A stretch of 64,000 nt of DNA from Quercus robur (GCF_932294415.1 NC_065537.1:68400290-68464289); one strand, 5' to 3'. Counted from the first letter of the stretch, positions 23,941-35,074 are shown. A program made the numbers and translations. Notes: generated by a model not told the origin, from the sequence alone.

Positions 23941-24338
23941 CATATAAGTGGATGTAATCAAACATGGACAAGGAAGCAAAAAATCTATAATTTCAGTGTA
24001 ACAATATGTTTCCATGCTGTTGATTTTAGTTTATAATTAAAAATCTTTCCTATATATAAAAAAAAAAGTTCAAAATCTTTTATATTGAAAGGAGCATTCA
24101 TATAAAATTGCATCTTCCTCATCCAAAATAGTGTGGGACAAACGAATTAAATTCTTCTTTTTGAGAAAAGAAAGGTCCCCCATTGGTAGACGTATAGAAC
24201 TAGGAAACTTTAAGCAACATGTCTAAATAAGGTGCAGCAGGCATGACAAGTTGTAGCCCACAATGGCTTTTGTGGCTTGAACTTTTGTTATACATGTGCT
24301 CAACGTGGTAGAAAAGACCAAACCTCATTTTCTGACAG

Positions 24339-24377
<39 letters not shown>

Positions 24378-24399
24378 AGTGATGAAGTGCAACTATAAA
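24339..24399 (+). promoter_or_regulatory. Sulfotransferase core promoter: A38 tract and TATA box
   Basis: A run of 38 A (24339-24376) is followed 17 bases later by TATAAA (24394-24399). The ATG is at 24457, so the 5' UTR would be only about 30 bases. Long A tracts exclude nucleosomes in general. Its role here is inferred. Confidence 0.55.
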
Positions 24400-24456
24400 G
24401 AAGTTATATTTGTGAGTTGATTTTCATGCCAATATTACAACCAACACTACTTCAAT

Positions 24457-25473
24457 ATGGTTCTCACCCATTACACAAAAAACCATGGAGAAGAAGCACG
24501 AGAAGGAGAAAAGCTAAGCCATGAAAGCCAGGAACTTCTTCTTTCTCTTCCAAAAGAAAAAGGATGGAGAACCCCTTATCTCTACAAGTACCAAGGATTT
24601 TGGTGCCAGCCAATGGAGATTCAAGCTACAGTTTCTTTCCAAAAGCACTTCCTAGCACGTGACACAGATGTAGTATTAGCTACTATACCAAAATCAGGCA
24701 CCACATGGTTAAAAGCCTTGGCCTTTGCTATTGTGAATAGAAAGCGTTTTCCAATCTCAAACAACCACCCTTTGCTTTCTTACAACCCCCACGATCTTGT
24801 ACCTTTCTTTGAGTACAAGCTTTATGCAAATGAGCAACTTCCTGACCTTTCCAACCTTTCCAACCTTCCACAACCTAGACTTTTTGGCACTCATGTTCCA
24901 TTTGCTTCTTTGGCTAATCCTATCAACAAGTCTAGCAGTAGGGTTGTTTATCTTTGTCGAAACCCATTTGATACTTTTGTCTCCTCGTGGCATTACACTA
25001 ACAAAATTATTCCAAAAACTCAAGCCCCAATGCCAATAGAGGATGCATTTGAAATGTATTGTAAAGGGATTGTTGGGTTTGGTCCATTTTGGGACCACAT
25101 GTTGGGGTACTGGAAAGAGAGCATAGAGAGACCTCACAAGGTGTTGTTCTTGAAATATGAGGACATGAAAGAGGATGTTAGTTTTCACTTGAAAAAGTTG
25201 GCTGATTTTCTTGGGTTCCCATTTTCTTTGGAGGAAGAGAGAGCTGGCTGTGTTGAAAAGATAGCAAAGCTCTGTAGTTTTGAGAATTTGAAGGAGTTGG
25301 AGGTAAACAAAGCTGGCAAGTCTATTAAGAACTTTGAAAACAAAAACTTGTTTAGGAAAGCTGAGGTGGGAGATTGGGTAAACTATCTATCACCTAGAAT
25401 GGCGGAGCAATTAACCAAAGTCATGGAGGAGAAGTTAGGTGATTCTGGTTTGTCATTCAAAGTGTTACCTTAG
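24457..25473 (+). CDS. Cytosolic sulfotransferase (plant SOT family)
   Basis: Intact 338-residue single coding exon, normal for plant SOTs. It transfers sulfonate from PAPS to a hydroxyl of a small acceptor in the cytosol. Motifs: PKSGTTW (residues 78-84, 5'-phosphosulfate loop, Lys79), FGTHVPF with the likely catalytic His146, CRNPFDTFVSSWH (167-179; Arg and Ser contact the 3'-phosphate), KYEDMKEDV and RKAEVGDW (300-307). In most family members the last motif begins RKG; here the Gly is Ala302. Acceptors in this family include flavonols, brassinosteroids, 12-hydroxyjasmonate and desulfo-glucosinolates. The acceptor cannot be told from sequence. A perfect donor, AG/GTAAGT, starts at 25479 and an acceptor ends at 25710. 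They suggest a 3'-UTR intron only 5 nt after the stop. AATAAA is at 25877-25882. Confidence 0.95.
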   Translation: MVLTHYTKNHGEEAREGEKLSHESQELLLSLPKEKGWRTPYLYKYQGFWCQPMEIQATVSFQKHFLARDTDVVLATIPKSGTTWLKALAFAIVNRKRFPISNNHPLLSYNPHDLVPFFEYKLYANEQLPDLSNLSNLPQPRLFGTHVPFASLANPINKSSSRVVYLCRNPFDTFVSSWHYTNKIIPKTQAPMPIEDAFEMYCKGIVGFGPFWDHMLGYWKESIERPHKVLFLKYEDMKEDVSFHLKKLADFLGFPFSLEEERAGCVEKIAKLCSFENLKELEVNKAGKSIKNFENKNLFRKAEVGDWVNYLSPRMAEQLTKVMEEKLGDSGLSFKVLP

Positions 25474-26543
25474 AACAGGTAAGTAATCAATAAGTTTAGA
25501 GACACAAAATCTTTCACGATTGTTGATACAAATTGTTATCATTGGTGCCTAAAAAAAATAGTATCAATGATGCTAAAGTGAAAGTCCAATCACAATATTT
25601 CATATAAAGTAATTGTAAAAAATTTGTGTTTCTTGCCTTACTCGTACGTGTTGTTAGCCTTTGCTTTTTAATTTGCACTATTATCTATATAACTTGTCCT
25701 TTCCATGCAGGATAGAAAGGTGAAGTCACTGTTCAAATAAATTCACATGCGGTTAAATTGCTCTTCAACTCGAACAATATTGCATGTACTCCTCATGTTG
25801 TAAGAAAATTTCTCTTTTGTACAAATATGGTATTAGCATGTTGTTTAATGAAAGCATTTCAGTTTTTGATAAATCAAATAAAAGGATTTGATGCTTGTTT
25901 TTACCACCTCATGTAGCCAGACTCAAATATAAGGAGTGTGATCATGGATAATGTTATCAATTTTAATATTAAAAAAAATTACAAATTGAATAACAATAAA
26001 AATCAAAATAATAAATAAACCTATTGATTATTATTTTATTTTGTGTTAAAAATTGATATAATAATTTGTAAAATATCGGTAATAAAACTTGTAATAATTT
26101 TAAATCCATAAAGAATGAGATGGATTGTGAACCTTGTGGTCTATGTCTCTGTTAAAGCACTATCTTTCTTACTGACACTGGTCAAATTAATATTGGATTG
26201 AACTGGAGCTAATTTTAAGATAAAAAAGATATTAAAAGTTAAAGGATGACTACAGATATTGGTTTAAGAAGTATTTTAAAGAAAAAAATTATGAGAAAGA
26301 AAAATATAACTTTTATATTTTACAATTTTTTTATATTTTCCCTTAAATAATATCAAAATTTTTCTAAAATGATGCATTACCTTACGTTAATTTCTTTACC
26401 ACCATAATTTATAAGAAAAGTGCCTCATTAGATCTGTGATGGAAATGGTTGGATTCTCATGGTCCGTGTACATTGAAAGATTGAAAGTTGATTTGACTCT
26501 TTTCTTTTTCTTCTTTAAATAAAATGAAATGAAATAAAAATAA

Positions 26544-26592
26544 AATAAAAGCCACACTTTTTTTTTTTTTTGATAACAATAAAAGCCACACT
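26544..26592 (-). repeat. Tail-only retro-insertion with 15-bp target-site duplication
   Basis: AATAAAAGCCACACT occurs at 26544-26558 and 26578-26592. Only T13 plus GATAAC lies between. On the minus strand this is GTTATC followed by A13, with the same TATC-A(n) end as other sites in the window. Confidence 0.75.
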
Positions 26593-27240
26593 ACTAAATT
26601 AAAGAATAGCTCTCCTAATATGGATTCTTTATTATTTTAAAAACTCATTATTATGTCTTCAAATCAGTGTCTCAAAACTCATTTTATCACATCCAAATCT
26701 TGTCAGAACTGACTGACTCATTGCCAGAATGAGTAGATTTGCTGGGTAAACATACTATTACTAATTCCTAGATTTGTTTACTTGGAGTAATATGGACAAT
26801 ATATCTAAAAGGAACTAAAGATTCCAACTTAAAAGCTGCCTTTTCTTCAACCCGTTACCAGCATGATATATCATATTTGGAAATTGATTATTGGCAGATG
26901 AAAATGACATCCAAACTGTTTGGCGGACTCACAAGGAGAAACGCTTTTTTTTTTCTTTCTTATTTTAAGAGTTTCCTTTTCATGGTAAAAATGGGAGCTT
27001 TTGATGCACCATGCAATTACTATTTTGATGTGAGTGAAAAATGTTAACAAGGTAAAAGTCACAAAAAAATTTTGATCCCAAGACTAAAATTAAAAGTAAA
27101 CTTTTTTTTTTTTTAATCTTAGTAATGAAAAATGTTATTATATGGTGCAATAACCCTACTCATTGCACTAAATCCAAAAATGAGTTCTTCATTCTTCAAT
27201 AAAAAAAGAAAAAAGTTTTTATTTGAAAGAAAGTTAATTA

Positions 27241-27346
27241 GTCAAGAGTCTTATAATTTAACTAATATATTTTAGTATTTTCAACGAAGATATCTAGAGT
27301 TTAAATTTTCATACTCCAATTAAAAAAAAAAAACAAAACAAAACAA
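27241..27346 (+). mobile_element. SINE-like unit
   Basis: AAGAGTCTTATAATTTAACTA, then TAGTATTTTCAACGAAGATAT, then AGAGTTTAAATTTTCATAC, then an A-rich tail. The same order as the SINE at 3395, with a degenerate B box. Confidence 0.5.
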
Positions 27347-27440
27347 AGTGTATTAAAGTCAAGCATGCATATAGTATTTTCTACTTCCATATTTGGCCCA
27401 CTTTACAAAGAAATTATACTAACAAAAAATAATGTGTTGA

Positions 27441-27588
27441 AAACAGAAACTTGTTATTATAGGTGAGGTGGGAAACTGGGTGGTAGATCTAAAAACTTGT
27501 TATTTGTCCCCTAGGATTGTGGAACAATTGACCTAAATCATGGAGGAAGTTAGGTAGTTCTGGTTTGCCATTCAAAGTGTTCTATTAG
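27441..27588 (+). pseudogene. Sulfotransferase 3'-end relic
   Basis: About 148 bp matching the last 45 codons of the intact gene (24457-25473), in the same orientation. Shared stretches are GAAAAC(A)..AAACTTGTT, GTGAGGTGGGAAACTGGGT (intact gene: GCTGAGGTGGGAGATTGGGT), GGAACAATTGACC, ATCATGGAGGA and TCTGGTTTGCCATTCAAAGT, ending at the matching stop TAG (27586-27588). An insertion, a deletion and substitutions break the frame. It is a partial local duplicate, or what is left of a once longer tandem gene copy. Confidence 0.8.
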
Positions 27589-27740
27589 ACACTTAGGGTA
27601 AGCACTAAGCAATTCATGTGGTTGGCTTGTGCAATTTTGCAGTTAGTTGTATGGCTTCTGCTTTGGCATGTAAGACGAAAAGGTGCAGATGATATTCAAT
27701 TAAATTTATATATAGTTAAATAATATGCTTTAGTTTAGAC

Positions 27741-28735
27741 AATACTCCAAGACGTGATCATAGAGTTTTCTTAAAAGCATGTCATTATGTGATAACTCAA
27801 AAAGTGTGGCTCGACTTAAACATAATGAATATTATGTTCGGTAGCCCCATATAATCATGTGGTCACCATTAAGTACTCCATTAAAATCAAAAGTGAAATA
27901 AGGTAGGTTGTTGTAACTATTATGATTAAGCACTCTTGCATTATAGATACATGCTAGTTTGACTATTATAATATGGATTGATCCAAAACATGGTTAAGTG
28001 CTAAGAGTCTTGTAGTTTAGGTTAAAATCCCCCCTCTTCCACTATTGTAACTAATTATCAAAAATAAATATAAATATACACACACACACACAATACTCCC
28101 ACATGTGATCATAAAGTTTTCTTAAAAGTATGTCATTATGTGATGACTCAAATAGAGTGATAATCCTCCAAGCTTGTATGGCTAGGCTTAAAGATAATAA
28201 ATATTATGTGAGGTAACCCTATATAATTATGTGGCCACCATTGAGTACTACATTAAAATCAAAAGTGAAATAAAGTAGGTTATTGTAACTTCTATAATGA
28301 AGCACTCTGTTATTGATATATGCTAGTTTGACTATTAAATATGGATTGATCCAAAACATGGTTAATGGTACCGAGAGTCTTGTAACTCTAGTTCAAATTG
28401 CCCCTTTCATTGTTTTAACTAGTTATAAAAAATAAAAATAAAAATTAATATGTTTAAGTTCAAACAATACTCCAACATGTGATCATAAAGTCTTCTTAAA
28501 ATCATTCCATTATATGTGATGACACAAATAGAGTGGTAATCCTCTAAAAGCTTGTGTGGCTAGGCTTAAACATAATGAACATTATGTTAGGTAGTTCATA
28601 TAATCATGTGGTCACCCTTGAGTACTCCATTATAATCAAAAGTAAAATAAAGTAGGTTATGCTAGCTTGACTATTAAATTTGAATTGATCCAAATATGGT
28701 TAATTGTGCCAAGAGTCTTGTTATTCAAATCATAC
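27741..28735. repeat. Three-unit tandem array, 350-375 bp per unit
   Basis: Units begin AATACTCC at 27741, 28092 and 28466. Each then has GTGATCATA(A/G)AGT.TTCTTAAAA, TGTGGCT(C/A)G, CATAATGAATATTATGT, ATGTGGTCACC, AGTACTCCATTA, AATCAAAAGTGAAATAA and GATTGATCCAAAACATGGTTAA. Each ends in a degenerate SINE start (AAGAGTCTTGTAGTTTAGG). The third is shortened. No coding sequence. Confidence 0.8.
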
Positions 28736-28812
28736 TTTTTTTTTTATGTTTTCAATGGAAACATCCAAAGTTTAAATACCCTCATCCTCTAACTATCGAA
28801 TTAAAAAAAACA
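28708..28812 (+). mobile_element. SINE-like unit at the end of the tandem array
   Basis: CCAAGAGTCTTGTTATTCAAA, an internal T run, TTTTCAATGGAAACATCC, AAAGTTTAAATACCCTCATCC, CTAACTATCGAATT and an A tail. Same organisation as the other SINE copies. Confidence 0.5.
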
Positions 28813-28838
28813 AACATGACAAGAAAACAACCTTCATT

Positions 28839-28982
28839 GGTACGAGAAGCTTTGATTCTTAATAAACTTTTAAGAAACCAAACTACCAAAACAAAAGAGG
28901 ATCAATGGTACTAGAAGCTTTAATTATCAATAAAACTTTAAAAGAATAACGATTCTAACCACCATAACATAAGAGGATCAAT
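28839..28982. repeat. Two-unit tandem repeat, about 70 bp
   Basis: Units 28839-28906 and 28907-28982 both run from GGTAC(G/T)AGAAGCTTT through AATAAA-CTTT to AAGAGGATCAAT. Confidence 0.7.
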
Positions 28983-29737
28983 ACGTTTTTATTAGATTTC
29001 AAAGATTTGTGGTTGGAGTTTTATGACCCATGTATCTTACATTACCCTCTTGTAATGTAAATTTGAATATATGGAGGTAAAATTTACATTTCAAGCACGT
29101 GATGTAATTCGATCTCATGGCTAATACATGTCAGCAAATTAGCTTTTTTCTCATTTCACAAAAGACTAAAATACAGTTCGAACAACCGGGTATGTATCAT
29201 TTCCCAGAGCATCTCTGTTGATTTTCTGCTATACTTTGGCATTGCCAAAGGAAATACAAATAGGAATTCAGTTAGATATGGTCCTGATTCTCAGTATCAT
29301 TTATAACATTATTGCATGTCTGGTATCCTTGACATATAAAGGACCATGAACATGCTTTTCTTTTAGGCTGGTATTCTTTGCAGTTGTCCATTTCTCTTGA
29401 GCAGTTCATGCAAAACCTATACTGCACCACAGTAGTTCTAGTACAATTTTTTTTTTTTTTTTTAAATCAAGACTTATATCTAATTCTTCCTCTAAACATG
29501 GTAAATTTATCCACAAAAAACACAATGATTATGAGAATTGAATGTTAAATAAGACTCAACAAATTTTTTTTTACCACTTCTTGAAAATTACATTGGCAAT
29601 AGTTTAAAAAACTGAGCCAGTTTCATGTACTTCCTTCCTACAAATCTACTAATTACTTACATGAGTTAGACATTAATATTGCAAACTCTAGCAAAGTCAA
29701 TCTCCAACAATCAAGCAAATCTAATACCTTTTTGCTT

Positions 29738-32700
29738 TTATCTTTTCCTGAACGGATCTGCTTGTGCCAACCATTGTGCAAATGCTTTGTTTGGGAATAT
29801 GTTATCTGCCTTCATCCTCTCTCGAAACCCATAAACAGGAGCTTTAGCATTGATATATGCCTGGATCAGAATCTCATGTGGCTTGAGTCGGCCATTGTAC
29901 CCAGACTGCTTCATTCTATGGAATAATTTCTCAGTATTATGTATATCTCCCCGCTTTGCGTATTCTTCCATGACAACCTTGTAAGTGTTGAATAGTGGTC
30001 TCACCTTATTCTTCTGTACTGCCTTATGCAAAATGGAGTCAGCTTTCTCCACGTCCCCAGCTCCCAAATGGAGCCTCACCAGTGCATCCCAAGTCAACGG
30101 GCCAACCCAGCTCCCAATATCTCCCATCTGCTTCACAAATTCCTTTCCCTTAGTCAGAAGCTTATGGTTCACATAAACTTGTAGGAGAGCAGAGTAATGC
30201 CTTGAAGAGAGTTTCTTCCACTTCTGAAGCATCATTTCAAAGACTGCTTCTGCCTTCTCCACCTCACCCAGCTTGCCCCACGCTTCTATAGCAGCCATGC
30301 ACTCATTCATTGTGGGATCCAATTCACATTCCTTCCAAATTCTATCCACATCATCAGAAATGCCAAGAGAAGCATAGAGAGGAAGCACCACTCTGCGCAC
30401 ATCAAGACTTTCCTTCAGCTTTCTTTCTTCAATTTCCTTTAAGACAGTTTTAGCTTTATCTTCTAAACCCCCAGATATGTAGTGCTTAGCCAAGACAGCT
30501 AAAACATGTATGTCAGGTAGCACTCCTTCAGCCTTCATAGTCTCAAACAACTGCTCCATCCCTACAATGTCATTGGACTCCCCTTTGGTGTCTAGTAAGA
30601 GCCTGTAAGTAAAGAGAGATGGCTTGAGATTTTCTTTCTCCATTAACAACAAGATATCGGCTATCCTTCTCTTGTCAAGTCTCTTGTAGAGGATGATCAT
30701 TTGATTGCAAGCATCAATAGTGATTGGAAACTCAAGCTCCCTGATTTTCTTGAACACTGCCTCTGCTTTCTTCATGTTAATGAGATGGACACAGCAAGTT
30801 AGGAGGGTTCGGTATACTAATTCACCTTTGAAATTCTTGGGGATGTTCTCAATGTACTTCTCTGCCTTCTGGATACCATGTACTTTAGCAATCAAATCAA
30901 GGCGAGCAGCATGATCTTGTTCAGTAAGGTCATGTTGCTTAGTAGTCTCCAACCACTCTGAGAACTGCAAAATAAATTAGATTTTAATAGAAGGTTAAAA
31001 ATGCAACCAAGCATCAATCCTGACTACATAGGGTCAGCTATATGAATCTTTTTCCACATATACTGCTTTACTTTTCATGATATTGTCTTTGCTGCAGGTC
31101 ATTGTTACAATCAATAAACTATTATTATGATTGCAGCAGCTAAAAGTAAGCAAATTTAAATTTATCAATGCTTGAGAATCCAGGGAAACATATTATTGCA
31201 TCAGCTGTTTAACCAATTCTGTGATAGAACTAAGGGTATTATCTTCTTTCTTTTCTCCCTTTTGGCTAAGTCATAAGTGCACTAAGGAGTAATAAGACTT
31301 CATTTTTTTTTGGTAGAACTATACAAGTAGTTCAGCCATAAGCCGACATTTTCACCTATAAGAGAAGGGTTATGGTTAGAACCTAAAGAAAGAAGGAGAG
31401 AGGTCTAGGGGGCTTTGCTTTGGACGTGAAGAGTAACAGTGCACAGAAGAGGTGGAGTGGTACGGACAAAAGATATAGCCTCCAATAATGCAAACATAGG
31501 GGCATAGACATAAAAAGATGATGACCTAACTTGTGGCCTTACGGATGAAGCCTACTAAGCCCGATCATATAATAATTAGGATTTCTTTTATGTAATTGTT
31601 ATTTCTTTTTGTATTTGGTTTAGGAGTTTAAATTCTTTTTAGAGTAGTAATGTTATTTTCAATCCCTACAAGGATAATAAGTTTGGAACTCTATTTAAAG
31701 AACCCATGATTCAGTTTTTGTTTACAGTTTGATAGATTAATAAATTTCTCTTGGAATTTTCCTTTTAATGTTCTAGTGCTGACTTGAGCTACCCCTAGGT
31801 GCTGACTCCTAGAAGTTTTGTTCTCTACTTGGTGCTGACTCAAAGCTAGCCAAAATGTTGATTCCTCAGTTATCTATCCTTAAATTTTCTGTTCTTTGAT
31901 TTTTGTGTTGCATTAAGTTTTGGTTTTATCCAATGTCAAGGAGAAGAAAAAGAAGAAAGGAGAAAATATGCTAGGCAATCTTGCCTCAACACAAACATTA
32001 GCCATTGTTTCAACACAAACATTTAGCCATTGTTTAGTATGCCAATTCAATAATAGCAAGAGTAGAAATTTCCATTACTAGGGTTCAATAGTGCTGTGGA
32101 CATAGCATTTCTCATAGAATAATAAAGTACTATATGTAAATATTAATTATCATTTTTTTATAAGTAATAATAGTTTTATTAAAGTTGAAAAAAATACTCT
32201 ATGTTCACGATGATGAACATAAAGTACCATTAACAATTACAAGGAAATCAAGCAGAAGATCTAACAAAATGTTGGAATTCAAAAATGGAAGTACAATGTG
32301 TAAAGCCCACTGCCCGAGACCAATCAAACAAAGAACAAATCAACATGAAATTCAAGTGATCAAGAGGTTGCGCAATATCCTCAAACTCGTGTCTGTTCCA
32401 TTCCTTCCAAACTAACCACATCAAGCACACCAACACCAAATTCCATACATCGGAGTAATGTATGGAATTTAATGTCATCTCTTATTTATATTTTTCAATT
32501 TTGTTTATATTATATATAGTTTATATCGAATATGGTAGGTTACACATACACTCAATAGCTCTTGAATTTACAAACTCAAGTTTCACCTCATTCGCATGGA
32601 GAATATTTTCCATTTGAGCTACAACTAATTGGCATCAATTAATAGAAATTCCTAATGATGCAATTAGTCTGAGGAATATGTATTCTTTACTTGAGGCATT

Positions 32701-34156
32701 AATTAATAACTTTTTTTTTTTGGGGAGAATATATTTAATTTGAATCTAGCACATACCAGGGTGATGCTGGATAACTTCTGGATAAAACAATGACAAACTA
32801 GCAAATTATGTCTTCATTTTACCATTAAAGGTACAAGGCAAAGTGCAAGCAAACATATGCATTTCAGCAAAATCAGACATGCATTTCATAATTTGTGACA
32901 AAAAATGAAAAAAATATACATAATAATTTATTTAGGGAAATATCAAGAAATAGCACCTGCAATGTCTTGCCATACATCCTACGCTTCCGAAGGCTAACTA
33001 TGATTTTAGAAATACTGAGTCGGTTCAAATCATTCCCTTCCGCAAGCCACTTATCAAGAACACTAGCAACAGAGTGGCTTGGAGCATCCATTATAGCCTT
33101 GCACAACTCTAAAGAAGCCTTTTTCTTGTGAGATTCCTCACCAACCACACCTTTCTCAGTATCAAATAAATCATCATCCAAAATCCCTGGTTCTGAAGCT
33201 AATTCTTCCCCAACTTCTTCATCCGCATTACAATCCTCGATTACGTCAACTGTAGAGGTTGTTTCAGGTTCTAAAATCCCGTCTTCCACATCAAGGCTAT
33301 CACTGCTACTTCCTGCATCTGCCACTGAACAAAGACTACGGCTACGCACAAAGATTCCTTCAAGAATAGGTGTGTGGTGAAACAACTTAACCGAATGGAA
33401 TCTAGTCGATAATAAGTGAGCAGGGTGGCATATACTAGCTCTGTCTCCTCTAACATTACTTGATGTGCCCGGTTCAGCACAAAAAACCCTTGAAGCTTCA
33501 AGGAAATACCGTTGTTTCCTAACAATAAAAGAAAGAGATTCAAATAATTTAGACAGCTAAAGAAGAGGAGTTATATTATAAGCAAAGGGTGGAATGGTAT
33601 AAAAACTTAGTGGGATAACATGGGTGTTAGTGAAAGCTATCACAAACAGCATAACGGGTGATTGCTATATAAATTCAAAATCATAAGAAGATGTTTATTT
33701 ATTGTAAAAACCTTTTTCTCAAATGACTCACCCACCCACATACACAAAGTTGGAAGCAAGACCTGAGGAGGCAAAATGGTCATGCTTTATTTTGTGAATA
33801 AAATTATAAACTAAGAAATACTTTTTTTGAAGAGCCTAAGACACATAAAATATGAAATTTGAGCCAAGGGGAAAGGGAAAAAAAAAATAGCATATACGCT
33901 TTTCATTAATGACAGTTCTCCATAATTTTATCATCAGAATCTCACTATCCACAAAACCACCATGGCTATGCTCTCTATATATAAAGTGAAAAACATGATG
34001 GTACAATGTCCTTGTCTAAGTTAACCCAAAATCACATGTAGACAAATATTAAAATAAACATCTTTGACTATGTAGTAATAAGAAAACAGAGAAAAAAATA
34101 ACAAAAATTTCAATTTGCAGACAAACCCATTTGTGTATGAACATGTCAGAGTGTGA

Positions 34157-34197
<41 letters not shown>

Positions 34198-34234
34198 ACT
34201 TGAGAGGGTGAAAAGCTCGACGGAGTGGCCACAT
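29738..34234 (-). CDS. P-class pentatricopeptide repeat protein, mitochondrial type (PPR596/At1g80270-like), copy A
   Basis: Three exons on the minus strand: 34200-34234, 32957-33518 and 29738-30964 (stop). They give 607 residues with phase kept at both introns. The N terminus MWPLRRAFHPLKKQRYFLEA is basic and lacks early acids, like a mitochondrial presequence. An acidic linker follows (residues about 70-115), then KASLELCKAIM...VLDKWLAEGN..RRRMYGKTLQFSEWLE, typical of the At1g80270/At1g15480 group, and about ten 35-residue helical repeats ending NAKAPVYGFRERMKADNIFPN. Members bind organelle RNA. The Arabidopsis relative is mitochondrial and has been linked to partial editing of rps3, from memory. 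The MWxLRRA start is a family feature and fixes the ATG. Intron 2 carries an LTR-like insertion and a LINE relic. A tandem copy lies at 35.9-40.9 kb. Confidence 0.93.
31453..31938. mobile_element. Possible solo LTR in PPR copy A intron
   Basis: A 486-bp block bounded by TG and CA. It interrupts a purine-rich segment that is continuous (in reverse orientation) in the paralogous intron at 38231-38379. It contains a TTTAAA promoter-like stretch and an AATAAA-type signal (near 31739). No clean target-site duplication. It is a relic absent from copy B, hence younger than the duplication. Confidence 0.4.
32165..32478 (-). mobile_element. 5'-truncated LINE 3' end in PPR copy A intron
   Basis: The minus-strand frame 32248-32478 reads SDVWNLVLVCLMWLVWKEWN, then RHEFEDIAQPLDHL and SLFDWSRAVGF. 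This is the C-terminal 'WxxxPxCLMWxxWxERNxRxFED...LFDWS' region of plant LINE ORF2. It ends in a short A-rich tail on that strand (TTTTTTTATAAGTAATAATAG on plus, about 32153). It lies in the host gene's transcription orientation. Confidence 0.75.
34167..34195. repeat. (GA)n microsatellite just inside intron 1 of PPR copy A
   Basis: About 14 GA units, preceded by (GT)n, ending 3 bases from the intron 1 donor. On the transcript this is a CT-rich run right after the first exon. The second gene copy keeps only a short GA stretch there. Confidence 0.85.
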
Positions 34235-34478
34235 GATGACTGATGATGAATGTTGGAGATAAGCATAAACCCTTGCAATCCCTGGACAAACCTGCTACTT
34301 ACTAGTCACTGAGTCTAAAACCCTATTCTTTTGAAACCCATATTTTTCTTTTTCATTTTCTTTTTGCTGATTGAGGAACCAAAGTATCATTCGGGTCGGA
34401 AACTCAGGGTTGACCTATGAATATGTGAATGTTAGGGAGTGACCCAGAAAGTGTTGGATATGGGCCTGGTGGGCTGGT

Positions 34479-34538
34479 TTATTTGCATGGTTATTATTAT
34501 TATTATTATTTTTTTGAGAATCGTGGTTATTTGCATGG
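34479..34538 (-). repeat. Likely tail-type retro-insertion upstream of PPR copy A
   Basis: TTATTTGCATGG occurs at 34479-34490 and 34527-34538. Between them are an ATT microsatellite, a T run and GAGAATCGTGG. It is less clean than the other such sites because of the ATT repeats. Confidence 0.5.
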
Positions 34539-35074
34539 GTATTATGTTGTTATCGATCTTGGCTGGTAGGTACCACAAATATTTTAGTACTCTGAATTAT
34601 CTGTTAAATCTTATATAGGTCACCCCTGTTAATATAGTCGAGTTGGGTAGAATATAGTTAACATCCTTAAGGTTTGAGCTAATGACAGTCAAGTCTAAGA
34701 CTTTTCAAAATTGAATAGAGACCAAGTTGATCAATTTTGAAAAGTCTTAAACCTGGCTAACATTAACCAAAATCTCAGGAGTGTTAATTGTGTTTTATCT
34801 TATTTTTTCATTTACTTTGAAGAGTCTGGTTAATATATGCTGTGAAATTGAAAAATTTGTCATAAAAGTTAGTTATTTTTTCATTTTCCCATAAAAAATT
34901 ATCTAAAATAGTTTACTAATATATGCCCTTAAGTCATATATGCCCTTAAAATTATCTAAACCATACTTTGAATTGGAGAAAGTCTTAAGATTCCATTTTT
35001 CATAAATTTTAAATTATATAATATAATGACACATTACTTAAAATCTCAGAAAGGAAAAAAAATTAACTGTTTTT

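Larger units (their letters stand above)
13598..24338. other. Gene-poor, repeat-rich spacer
   Basis: Between the BRCT stop and the sulfotransferase promoter I find no intact gene. The block holds the hairpin, RNase H and LINE remnants, MITE-like elements and tandem repeats listed separately. A stretch at about 14390-14950 is less AT-rich and has a short open run (14556-14683, with DPIIAEAQLLREAIVQM) that could be a transposon RNase H or host exon relic. I could not assign it. Confidence 0.6.
25900..29525. other. Spacer with repeats, no intact gene
   Basis: AT-rich sequence holding a sulfotransferase relic, two SINE-like units, a tail-only insertion, a three-unit tandem array and a two-unit tandem repeat (listed separately). 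Nothing else coding was seen. Confidence 0.6.

Noticed and set aside
24757-25188. 143-codon frame antisense to the sulfotransferase
   Set aside because: It is a shadow of the intact, motif-bearing gene on the other strand.
27741-28735. CRISPR-like or regulatory array
   Set aside because: Units are 350-375 bp, contiguous and diverged, in plant nuclear DNA; an ordinary tandem duplication.
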